Shown here: positions 46,401 through 54,101 of the stretch, in pieces
Numbering within the stretch: position 1 is the stretch's first letter
Layout: every line of letters starts with the position of its first letter
Source: Pedobacter duraquae
GTDB lineage: Bacteria; Bacteroidota; Bacteroidia; Sphingobacteriales; Sphingobacteriaceae
Direction of reading: 5' to 3'
DNA: 64,000 nt
Assembly: GCF_004362245.1 (NCBI RefSeq)
Contig: NZ_SNWM01000003.1
Location: forward strand, 62,001-126,000
Program-made: the position numbers and the translations under genes
Notes under the pieces: generated by a model
The model's input: the letters and a program-made list of their open reading frames with translations, nothing else
Databases searched by the model: none
Told to the model about the DNA's origin: nothing

Positions 46401-46528
46401 AAAACTTATTCACTGCAACAAACTATACAGGTTACGATCCTGAAATCGGCGGTACCGTATTGGGTATCGACAGAGGTGTATATCCTCAGGCGAGATCATT
46501 TATGTTAGGATTAAATGTTGGATTTTAA
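43406..46528 (+). CDS. SusC/RagA-type TonB-linked outer-membrane protein (beta-glucan locus)
   Basis: The product has 1040 residues. Signal peptide to about 24 (VIAQ), carboxypeptidase-regulatory-like domain (about 26-105), SusC box VVVVGYGTQKK (about 108-118), plug (about 120-235), and barrel ending in GLNVGF. Codon use is smoother and richer in preferred codons than in neighbouring genes, which suggests high expression. It pairs with the SusD gene 11 bases on, and the glycoside hydrolases downstream define beta-glucan oligosaccharides as the likely import substrate. The promoter region holds direct repeats that suit the regulator upstream. Confidence 0.95.
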   Translation: MKGRFTFIFFIYCMIVLPFAVIAQDRTVSGKVTDRTDGKPIPGVTVRLQGTTRAVMSDASGNFSIAVPTTGARLTFTQVGMTSQTIAVPSSGTVNIALDQDSQVLDQVVVVGYGTQKKSVVTGSISSVKASQLESMPINRVEQALQGRTSGVTVSTSNGQPGSSSNIRIRGYSTFAANGDNNPLWVVDGVIVDNGGIGYINQADIESIEVLKDAASTAIYGTRAANGVIIVTTKKGKSGLQINYNGYYGVSAAAKKLDLLNATQYATLRNEAAVNAGVAAPYANPGSFGEGTDWQSLIFNDDARRQTHEFSVAGGSDKASVYGSFGYITQEGIVLSDISKWNRANVRLNTTFKPNKWITFGENLGYSHSVSTGIGNTNSEFGGPLSSAISLDPITPAIENDPAKYNAAPYTSANVVRAPNGNPYGISPVVGQEMSNPLAYQQTRLGNYGWDHNIVGNVFGEVTPIKGLLIRSSLGTKIAFYGSESYRPLYYLQSSNISSSTNFYREMNYTLNYNWENTISYGKDFGKHNVNLLVGQGYYLDNNNKNVNVSFNNVIAKNFYEGNLNYKPINGDRIAEGGDATVHVINSLFTRLNYNYDEKYLVTGILRRDGSSRFGSNNKFGVFPSFSLGWVPTREGFWPENKVVNFLKVRGGYGVTGNDSIGDFAYVGLVGSGRNYTFGTTDQSTIGWSPASPSNPDLKWEQTSQAGIGFDATILTNFTLTVDLYKKKTTGNLQYPGIPAYLGYAGSPASNAGDTENKGIEFELGYNKTFGDLKVGFNGNATYLQNKITKLLPGRLFTDDNAQSFQGMGNVTRTTLGRSFGEFFGYDMLGIFQSQSEIDNYKSANGTVLQPRAKPGDVKFANLDGNNVIDAADRTFLGSPIPKWTYGLTLNLAYKGWDFTAFGNGVTGNQIFQGLRRLDVTFSNWQTKILDRWTPTNPSNTIPRVVQEDLNGNYTKFSKLYLESGAYFRLKTLQLGYTLPKTISQKFGSQRCRVYLMSENLFTATNYTGYDPEIGGTVLGIDRGVYPQARSFMLGLNVGF

Positions 46529-46539
46529 AAACATATCAA

Positions 46540-48069
46540 ATGAAAAAACAAATTTTATATACAGCAGCACTACTTGTTGGAGCGCAGCTGGTAAGTTCTT
46601 GTAAAAAACAACTGGATGTAAATCCAAGGGAGCGGATTCTGGAGTCTAGCTATTATGCTACGCCAGCAGAAGTTTTCACAGGTGTAACGGCTGTTTATGA
46701 CCAGTTGGGAAATCAATCTGGTGGTTACTTAACAAAATTAAACATCTTTGCATCTGCGTCTGACGACCATTTTGCCGGAGGTGACTCTCCTTCAGATCTT
46801 GGCGATCTGCAATCTATGAATAACTATACAATGACCTCTTTAAGTGGTAATACAAGTTACTTATGGAACAAAGGTTTTGTTGGCGTATATCGTGCAAACG
46901 TATTGCTGGATAAGATCAGCAAAACTCCTGCTGCACTTACTCCTGCTGTTAAGTCCAGATACATTGCTGAGGCAAAGGCTTTAAGAGCTATATTCTATTT
47001 TGACCTTGTTCGTATCTACAAAAATGTGCCTTTAATTCTTGGGCCTGTTGAATTGGATAAATGGTATGATGTAACTCAAGCAGCACCTGCCGATGTGTAT
47101 AAACAAATTGAAGCAGACTTAACTGCTGCAATTCCTGATCTCCCGAATACTGCTACTGGCGGTGAGGCGGGTAGGTTAACTGCCGGCGCGGCACACGCCA
47201 TGTTGGGTAAAGTATATTTATGGCAGGAAAAATGGGCTGCTTCAGCTGCAGAGTTTGCATTGATGAACGGTACTCCGGGATCTACAAATACCTATGGCTA
47301 TAAATTATTGGATAATTTTGCCGACCTATGGAACGTAAAAAACAAATTTAATTCAGAGTCTATCATCGAACTTGTATACAACACCACATCAAACATGGGA
47401 TGGGGTAACGTGGGTAGCGGTGAAGGTAACGTAATGGGCATTCTTGTTGGTCCGCGTAACTATGTTCCTAAAACATCTGCTGCTCCTGATTATGTTTCAG
47501 GATGGAGCGTGATGCCAATCACACAGGAATTATTTGATCTGATCCACTATGATCCGCGTAATAAACCTACTGTTGCGAATTTAGATAGTTTGGAAAAAGC
47601 GGGTATTGTGACTTACAAACATGCGAATGCGAATACAGGTTATTTCGTAGAGAAATATGCTGGAAGGGTTTCTACTAAAGCTGCTGTTGGGCAGTTGGAG
47701 TTAAACTTTGGTCAGGATATGTATGAATTGCGTCTTGCGGATACTTATATGATGGAAGCTGAAGCTTTACTGAGAAGCGGTGCTGCTGTTGGTGCAGGAA
47801 GTAGAGCATATATCCTTTTGAACGCTGTACGTGCAAGGGTAAAATTGAATCCTGTGCCAGTAACCATGGACAACATCATGAAAGAACGTCGTTTGGAGTT
47901 AGTTGCTGAAGGACAAAGATGGTTTGACTTGGTTCGTTGGGGCTTAGCGGGCACTAAATTAGCTTCTAAAGGATTTATTGCTGGTAAAAACGAAATCTTA
48001 CCAATTCCGAATGGGGAGCTTTCAAACACTAAAATTCTGCAAAGCAAAGAGTGGGGCGGTACTAAATAA
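46540..48069 (+). CDS. SusD/RagB-type surface lipoprotein (beta-glucan locus)
   Basis: The product has 509 residues, the usual length. The lipoprotein signal ends at C21 (LVSSC), followed by KKQLDV. Typical blocks are AEAKALRAIFYFDLVRIYKNVPLI (about 145-168) and MKERRLELVAEGQRWFDLVRWG (about 445-467). It binds glucan oligosaccharides at the surface and forms the lid of SusC. A hairpin at 48094-48122 separates it from the enzymes, which probably lets SusC/SusD mRNA exceed that of the hydrolases. Confidence 0.95.
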   Translation: MKKQILYTAALLVGAQLVSSCKKQLDVNPRERILESSYYATPAEVFTGVTAVYDQLGNQSGGYLTKLNIFASASDDHFAGGDSPSDLGDLQSMNNYTMTSLSGNTSYLWNKGFVGVYRANVLLDKISKTPAALTPAVKSRYIAEAKALRAIFYFDLVRIYKNVPLILGPVELDKWYDVTQAAPADVYKQIEADLTAAIPDLPNTATGGEAGRLTAGAAHAMLGKVYLWQEKWAASAAEFALMNGTPGSTNTYGYKLLDNFADLWNVKNKFNSESIIELVYNTTSNMGWGNVGSGEGNVMGILVGPRNYVPKTSAAPDYVSGWSVMPITQELFDLIHYDPRNKPTVANLDSLEKAGIVTYKHANANTGYFVEKYAGRVSTKAAVGQLELNFGQDMYELRLADTYMMEAEALLRSGAAVGAGSRAYILLNAVRARVKLNPVPVTMDNIMKERRLELVAEGQRWFDLVRWGLAGTKLASKGFIAGKNEILPIPNGELSNTKILQSKEWGGTK

Positions 48070-48093
48070 TCCCCGACTTTTTTAAAAATTACC

Positions 48094-48122
48094 TAAGGAG
48101 ATGATCAACGATCATCTCCTTA
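48094..48122 (+). terminator. Attenuating hairpin between SusD and the hydrolase genes
   Basis: A perfect 13-bp stem (48094-48106 with 48110-48122) with an AAC loop lies 25 bases after the SusD stop; only CTTTTATCC follows, so the T-tract is short. Such hairpins between susD and enzymes reduce, rather than stop, downstream transcription or protect the upstream mRNA. Confidence 0.7.
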
Positions 48123-48172
48123 CTTTTATCCTTTCAAGCCAAATCGGCAGAACGACCAACCTAAATGCTAAT

Positions 48173-49660
48173 ATGAAACCAATTACTAAATTCTCATTAT
48201 TTGCTCTCTCCTTGATCTGCGCTGCAGCATCGTCTTCAACGCCGGTATTAGCACAAAAGAAAAAAGTGTTGCCTGTAAAAAGCTATGATGCTCAAAACAG
48301 ACCTTCTAAAATCTATACCACAGCAGAGAAATCTGATCTCCGGCTAAGCGAATCAGGATCGCTTGTTTTTAAGCCGCTAAAACAACCTGTAGAGACACAA
48401 ATCTGCATTTTTGTAGATCCTGATAAGAAATTTCAATCCTTCCTTGGGATTGGTGGTGCCATCACTGATGCCACAGCAGAAACTTTTGCTAAACTCCCCA
48501 AAGAATCCCAGCAGCAATTTTTAAGAGCTTACTACGATCGCGATAAAGGTATTGGATATACCCTGGCGAGAACGACCATACACAGCAGTGACTTTTCAAG
48601 TGGCAGCTATACTTACGTAAAAGATAATGATCCCGCATTGAAAACTTTCAATGTCGCTCATGATGAACAATACCGTATCCCGTTGATAAAACAGGCAATT
48701 CAGGCTGCTGGAGGCAAACTTCCGATGTTTGTGAGCCCGTGGAGTCCACCAGCGTTTATGAAAACCAATGATGATATGTTGCATGGGGGTAAACTCAGAC
48801 CAGAATTCAGACAAGCCTGGGCAGACTACTATGTAAAATTTATCAAGACTTACGAGAAAATGGGTATGCCAATCTGGGGTCTTTCCGTACAGAATGAGCC
48901 AATGGCTACCCAGAAATGGGAATCTTGCATATATACTGCTGAAGAAGAACGTGATTTTGTTAAACAATATTTAGGTCCAACTTTGCATAAACAAGGTCTG
49001 GCTGATAAAAAGCTAATTACCTGGGACCATAACCGTGATCTGATCTATCAACGTGCAAGTATCATGTTAAACGACCCTGAAGCTGCTAAATACGTTTGGG
49101 GAGTAGGGTTTCACTGGTACGAAACCTGGACAGGTAGTGCACAACAGTTTGAAAATGTAAGGATGGTGCATGAAGCATACCCAAAAGTAAACCTGATGCT
49201 GACAGAAGCTTGTGTGGAGAAATTTGATATGGATAGGATTAATGATTGGGCACTTGGGGAAAGATATGGCCTGTCACTGATCAACGACTTTAATAGCGGC
49301 GCAACTGCATGGACAGACTGGAATATGTTACTTGACGAAAATGGTGGTCCAAACCACGTGGGTAACTTCTGTTTCTCTCCAATTCACGGAGATACCAAAA
49401 CAGGACGCCTTATCTATACCAATTCGTATTATTACCTGGGCCAATTCTCCAAATTTATCCGACCGGGAGCTAAACGTATCGCTGCAGTATCAAATCGCGA
49501 TAAGTTAATTACTACGGCCTTCCAAAATACAAATGGACAAGTAGTAGTGGTGGTAATGAATAAAAGCAATGATAAAGTCTCGCACTTTGTTTGGATAGCT
49601 GGAAAAGCGGCAGAGGCGACAGCCTTACCACACTCTATATCAACATATGTGATCAATTAA
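48173..49660 (+). CDS. GH30 family glucosidase/glucanase
   Basis: The product is 495 residues from the ATG at 48173, which starts the signal peptide (ending LAQ at about 28); the frame is open from 48101 but that part includes the hairpin. The GH30 barrel has acid/base E242 in SVQNEP and nucleophile E345 in LMLTEA, with the side beta-domain at about 420-495. It resembles the glucosylceramidase-like (subfamily 1) branch rather than the two other GH30 proteins here. In this locus it probably acts as a beta-glucosidase or beta-1,6-glucanase in the periplasm. It is the first enzyme after SusC/SusD, six bases before the next GH30 gene. Confidence 0.92.
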   Translation: MKPITKFSLFALSLICAAASSSTPVLAQKKKVLPVKSYDAQNRPSKIYTTAEKSDLRLSESGSLVFKPLKQPVETQICIFVDPDKKFQSFLGIGGAITDATAETFAKLPKESQQQFLRAYYDRDKGIGYTLARTTIHSSDFSSGSYTYVKDNDPALKTFNVAHDEQYRIPLIKQAIQAAGGKLPMFVSPWSPPAFMKTNDDMLHGGKLRPEFRQAWADYYVKFIKTYEKMGMPIWGLSVQNEPMATQKWESCIYTAEEERDFVKQYLGPTLHKQGLADKKLITWDHNRDLIYQRASIMLNDPEAAKYVWGVGFHWYETWTGSAQQFENVRMVHEAYPKVNLMLTEACVEKFDMDRINDWALGERYGLSLINDFNSGATAWTDWNMLLDENGGPNHVGNFCFSPIHGDTKTGRLIYTNSYYYLGQFSKFIRPGAKRIAAVSNRDKLITTAFQNTNGQVVVVVMNKSNDKVSHFVWIAGKAAEATALPHSISTYVIN

Positions 49661-49666
49661 TCAGAC

Positions 49667-51070
49667 ATGGGAACAAAAAACTTTGCCGCACTGGCCATTG
49701 GCTCGCTTTGCATATTTATTGCGCTGCGAAGCCAGGCTCAGCAGGCACAACTTTGGCTAACCAAACCAGACAAGTCTGCATTATTTGCGCAGCAGACAAC
49801 ACAGCTTAATTTTTCTAAACTGAACAATACTAACCCGACCATTCTTGTTAATGACAAGATCAATTACCAGCAAATCGATGGCTTCGGATATGCGCTAACA
49901 GGGGGCAGTGCTATGCACATCGTTAGGATGAGTAAGGAAAGTCGTTCAGCCCTGCTAAAAGAACTTTTCGCTACAGATGGCAATAATATTGGCGTAAGCT
50001 ATATCCGCCTAAGTATTGGAGCTTCAGATTTAAATGAGCGGGTATTTACGTATAATGATATTCCTGATGGACAGCAGGATCTTAAGTTGGAGAAATTCGA
50101 TTTGGGAGCAGACAAAACCGACGTGATCCCGGTCATGAAGGAAATTCTTACCATTAATCCCAAAATTAAAATCCTGGGCTCTCCATGGTCTCCACCTTCA
50201 TGGATGAAAACAACTTACGACGCAAGGGGTGGCATGTTGAAACCTGAATATTACCAGGTTTATGCCAATTACCTTGTAAAGTATGTACAGGAAATGAAAA
50301 AGAATGGGATTACTATCGACGCGATCACCGTTCAAAATGAGCCTCTACATCCCGGAAATAACCCAAGTTTGTTAATGGTGGCTCCGGATCAGGCAACTTT
50401 TGTAAAAAAAAATCTGGGTCCGGCATTTAAGAAAGCAGGATTGACTACGAAATTAATTATTTATGACCACAATGCCGACAGGCCGGATTACCCGATAAGT
50501 ATCCTCGATGATCGCGAAGCAAGGAAATACATTGATGGCTCAGGCTTTCATTTATACGGAGGCACTATCGACGCGTTAACAGACGTACACAATGCCCACC
50601 CAGATAAAAATATTTATTTTACCGAGCAAATGGTAGTCGACCGTCCAAATGACAAAGGTATCAGTATTGCCTCACCCGTAAAAAGACTAATTATTGGTGC
50701 AACAAGAAACTGGAGCCGGAATGTATTGGAGTGGAACTTGGCTGCAGATCCTGAAAACAAGCCTTTTACAGATCGTGGTGGTTGTCCAACATGCCAGGGT
50801 GCAGTAACAATCGATAAAAATAATTTCACCAGAAATCTGGCATATTATTCCATAGCGCACGCCTCAAAATTTGTACGTCCCGGATCACTTAGAATTGCAT
50901 CTAACGAACCAGAATCATTGTCGAACGTAGCCTTTAAAACACCTGCAGGAAAACATGTATTGATTGTCGCAAATACTGGAAAAGAAACAGCAAATTTTAA
51001 CATCAGCTATAACGGACTGTTAGTTGCAACAACGCTCGACAAAGGGGCTGTTGGTACCTACGTTTGGTAA
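49667..51070 (+). CDS. GH30 beta-1,6-glucanase-like enzyme
   Basis: The product has 467 residues with a signal peptide (to about 25, SQAQ). Catalytic residues are E225 in TVQNEP and E320 in IYFTEQ. It aligns along its length with the catalytic part of the lipoprotein GH30 at 11946 (same DGFGYxLTGGSA, NPKIKILGSPW, DVHNAxPDKNIYFTEQ blocks) but lacks the trefoil tail and the lipid anchor. It is therefore probably the periplasmic counterpart, finishing beta-1,6 linked oligosaccharides. It is co-transcribed with its neighbours (six bases after the first GH30, 18 before the GH55-like gene). Confidence 0.92.
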   Translation: MGTKNFAALAIGSLCIFIALRSQAQQAQLWLTKPDKSALFAQQTTQLNFSKLNNTNPTILVNDKINYQQIDGFGYALTGGSAMHIVRMSKESRSALLKELFATDGNNIGVSYIRLSIGASDLNERVFTYNDIPDGQQDLKLEKFDLGADKTDVIPVMKEILTINPKIKILGSPWSPPSWMKTTYDARGGMLKPEYYQVYANYLVKYVQEMKKNGITIDAITVQNEPLHPGNNPSLLMVAPDQATFVKKNLGPAFKKAGLTTKLIIYDHNADRPDYPISILDDREARKYIDGSGFHLYGGTIDALTDVHNAHPDKNIYFTEQMVVDRPNDKGISIASPVKRLIIGATRNWSRNVLEWNLAADPENKPFTDRGGCPTCQGAVTIDKNNFTRNLAYYSIAHASKFVRPGSLRIASNEPESLSNVAFKTPAGKHVLIVANTGKETANFNISYNGLLVATTLDKGAVGTYVW

Positions 51071-51088
51071 GTAAATAATGCTTTCTAT

Positions 51089-54076
51089 ATGTGTTTAAAA
51101 ACGGGTTTTTGTTTATTGGGATTATGCTTTGGTCTTACCCTGGCACGTGCCGCAGACCCGGGCAGAAGTAGATCTTTTTATCCGCAAAAGTTGGATGATG
51201 CCAATGCACTGTACTTTACCTCGGAAAGCTTTAAGATCACTGCGGACGGGAAGTCAGATGTATCTGATGAATTGCAGTCCGCAATTAATCAGGTTAAGAA
51301 CAAATATAATTTTGGCATCTTATTTATTCCTGAAGGGAAATACCTGATATCAAAAACAATCTTTATTCCTACAGCGGTGCGACTTATAGGATATGGGACA
51401 ACGCGGCCGGAATTTACTCTCGGTCGGAACTCACCAGGTTTTCAGTTGCCAGACCCGCAAGACAAAGGAAAGTCAAAATACATGTTTTGGTTTACAAACG
51501 CCGTCGTACAACCCGGACAAGCCGTGCGTGATGCCGGGCCGAGTACTTTCTACAGTGCTCTTTCTAACGTAGACCTTCGCATTGCTGATGGAAACCCACA
51601 GGCCATAGCACTCAGGACACATTACGCCCAGCATAGCTTTATCGCACATGTGGATATTCACATAGGTACAGGCAAAGCAGGGATATACGATGTGGGGAAT
51701 GAGATGGAAGATGTGCGTTTCTTTAACGGAGATTACGGGATTTATACTACAAAAGCTTCACCAGGATGGCAGTTTATGATGGTAGACACCTATTTTGAAG
51801 GACAACGTAGAGCCGCTATAAAAACGCAGGAAGCTGGATTGACCATTGTCCGTATGCGCGTAAAAAACGTACCAATAGCGGTAGATATCGATTCAAACTA
51901 CCATGAAAAACTTTTTATGGAAGACTGTCAGCTGGAGCAGGTTTCAGCTGCGGCAATAGTAATAAGTAATGAAGGTAATGCATTCAATCAGATTGCGCTA
52001 CGTAATGTGGACTGTTTAGATGTGCCGCTATTAATAAAGTATCGCCTCAGCAAAAATCAGCTTCCGGGTAGCGGGAAAATCTATAAAATTAAAGAATTGA
52101 CTATAGGACTGCAAATTGATGGTCTACATGCAGCGCCCGTTTATAAAACTACGCAGCAGTTAGAGAACTTAGCGATTTTTCCAAAGCCTTATCATTCAGA
52201 TATACCTCAGTTCCCGGCGATCAAGAGCTGGGTGAATCTAAAAAGCCTGGGTGCTAAGGGTGATGGTGACACGGATGATACCAAAATCATTCAGGATGCC
52301 ATTGATAAATATGAGACGATTTATCTGCCACAGGGCTGGTATCGCGTGTCACAAACAATACTGTTGAAAAAGAATACAAAGTTAATTGGCCTTAGCCCGA
52401 TTGCCACGCAATTAATACTTGCAGACCTTACACCTGCCTTTGGTTCTTTTGGCGGGCCTAAAGCCCTTCTGGAAACCCCAAAAGGCGGAGAAAACATTGT
52501 TACTGGTATCGGCTTAAATACAGGTGTCTGGAATAATCGTGCCGTAGCCTGCAAATGGATGTCGGGCGTAGGTTCCTTTCTTAACGACGTTAAATTTATT
52601 GGCGGGCATGGATCCATCAATCCGGGGCCGCAACAACCGAGAGCACCAGGAGGTACAGGTAATCAACCGCAAAACAGAATTTTACAAGGTAAGGATGTTG
52701 CCTGGGATTCTCAATACTGGAGCCTTTGGATTACAAACGGCGGCGGAGGTGTGTTTAAGAATATCTGGACAGCAAGTACATTTGCTACATCAGGAATCTT
52801 TGTTTCCAATACCGCTACGCCTTCAAGAATATATGCCATGTCTGTTGAGCACCATGTCAGAAATGAAGTGCGTTTTAAGAACGTTTCCAACTGGAAAGTG
52901 TATGCACTGCAACTGGAAGAAGAGAGCCGTGAGAGTTCCGATGTGCTACCACTCGAGCTGGAATCTTGCGAAAACATGGTTTTTGCAAACCTCTATATGT
53001 TTAGGGTAATCAGAATTAATACACCAGCACCATATTCGATCAGAAGCTGGTCATCCAAAAATATAGAATTTCTGAATGTACACAACTACAGTCAAACTAA
53101 ATATACCGCAACCGCACCAGTTTATGATATTACATCGGGCACAGAAGTAAGACCCTGGGAATTTGTGAGACTGTTTGTTGATAGCTTAACTCCGGCCAAG
53201 GGCCAAATATGCGGAATGCAACTGCTCGCTAAAGGATTTGAGTTTGCCGACGGCATCTGTAAAGATAGTAAGGGCAATATTTACTTCGGCGAATCCAGGA
53301 TGCGTAGAATATATAAATGGTCTGCTAAAACTCAAAGGCTGAGTCTCCTTGCAGATTTCCCCTGGGAACCTTTTTCGCTCGCTTGTGATAAAAATGACAA
53401 CTTACTTGTTGTTTTTAAATACCAACCGAGACCAGGTTTTCTAAGTGATGGGAAGCCAGAGGTTTTTCCTACGCCGGCAGATGCCAGTGGAACCTCTTTT
53501 GGTGGTTATGGTAATTCTGGATATGGTGTTTGGGCATATTCCATTGATCCGGAAAATCCAGAGGAAAGTATTCAATTGCTTAAAAAGGCGCCAATGGGTT
53601 CCGTACAAAATATTTATAAAGCACTATATCCTGCTAACAGATGGCGCGATTTCCACGACTTTAATACCGTAACAGTAAATAAGCCACAGGAAATGTTTGT
53701 AGCAACAGACGGTGTCACTATTATCCCTATAGTCTATGACCTGGCACGTTCCAATAACCTTATTGAGGCATACCCCGGAAAATTAGTCTATGCAACGGAT
53801 GAATATGATAAGCGAACAGTGAAACTCGCCGTTGACCAGCAGGGATACCTTTCAGATTTGCAATATTTTGTAGAAAAAGGTGAATATAGTTCAGCTGCTG
53901 ATGCTACTGGTAACTTGTATGTTGCTGACGGACAAATTTACGTTTTTGATCCTTCAGGAAAACAGATCAGACAGATTAATGTGCCCGAGCGTCCGGTTAC
54001 CCTGGCCTTTGGCGGATCTGAGGGCAAAACCTTATTTATTACTACACGTACATCTTTATACAGTATCAATCCTTAA
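51089..54076 (+). CDS. GH55-like double beta-helix protein with C-terminal SMP-30-like propeller
   Basis: The product has 995 residues with a signal peptide (to about 21). Two pectate-lyase-3-type beta-helix domains (about 25-330 and 380-680) each begin with the G-D-G-x-x-D-D-T/S-x-x-I/L-Q motif (near 50-65 and 390-405: ADGKSDVSDELQ; AKGDGDTDDTKIIQ). This tandem arrangement is that of GH55 exo-beta-1,3-glucanases. The last 300 residues contain NHL/SMP-30-like blades (FADGICKDSKGNIYFGE; LACDKNDNLLVVF), not usual in GH55. I could not place the catalytic acid. Its place among GH30 and GH5 genes supports beta-1,3-glucan as substrate. It could instead be a binding protein. Confidence 0.75.
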   Translation: MCLKTGFCLLGLCFGLTLARAADPGRSRSFYPQKLDDANALYFTSESFKITADGKSDVSDELQSAINQVKNKYNFGILFIPEGKYLISKTIFIPTAVRLIGYGTTRPEFTLGRNSPGFQLPDPQDKGKSKYMFWFTNAVVQPGQAVRDAGPSTFYSALSNVDLRIADGNPQAIALRTHYAQHSFIAHVDIHIGTGKAGIYDVGNEMEDVRFFNGDYGIYTTKASPGWQFMMVDTYFEGQRRAAIKTQEAGLTIVRMRVKNVPIAVDIDSNYHEKLFMEDCQLEQVSAAAIVISNEGNAFNQIALRNVDCLDVPLLIKYRLSKNQLPGSGKIYKIKELTIGLQIDGLHAAPVYKTTQQLENLAIFPKPYHSDIPQFPAIKSWVNLKSLGAKGDGDTDDTKIIQDAIDKYETIYLPQGWYRVSQTILLKKNTKLIGLSPIATQLILADLTPAFGSFGGPKALLETPKGGENIVTGIGLNTGVWNNRAVACKWMSGVGSFLNDVKFIGGHGSINPGPQQPRAPGGTGNQPQNRILQGKDVAWDSQYWSLWITNGGGGVFKNIWTASTFATSGIFVSNTATPSRIYAMSVEHHVRNEVRFKNVSNWKVYALQLEEESRESSDVLPLELESCENMVFANLYMFRVIRINTPAPYSIRSWSSKNIEFLNVHNYSQTKYTATAPVYDITSGTEVRPWEFVRLFVDSLTPAKGQICGMQLLAKGFEFADGICKDSKGNIYFGESRMRRIYKWSAKTQRLSLLADFPWEPFSLACDKNDNLLVVFKYQPRPGFLSDGKPEVFPTPADASGTSFGGYGNSGYGVWAYSIDPENPEESIQLLKKAPMGSVQNIYKALYPANRWRDFHDFNTVTVNKPQEMFVATDGVTIIPIVYDLARSNNLIEAYPGKLVYATDEYDKRTVKLAVDQQGYLSDLQYFVEKGEYSSAADATGNLYVADGQIYVFDPSGKQIRQINVPERPVTLAFGGSEGKTLFITTRTSLYSINP

Positions 54077-54101
54077 ATCCTAGAACCAAACATTAAACGA
54101 T

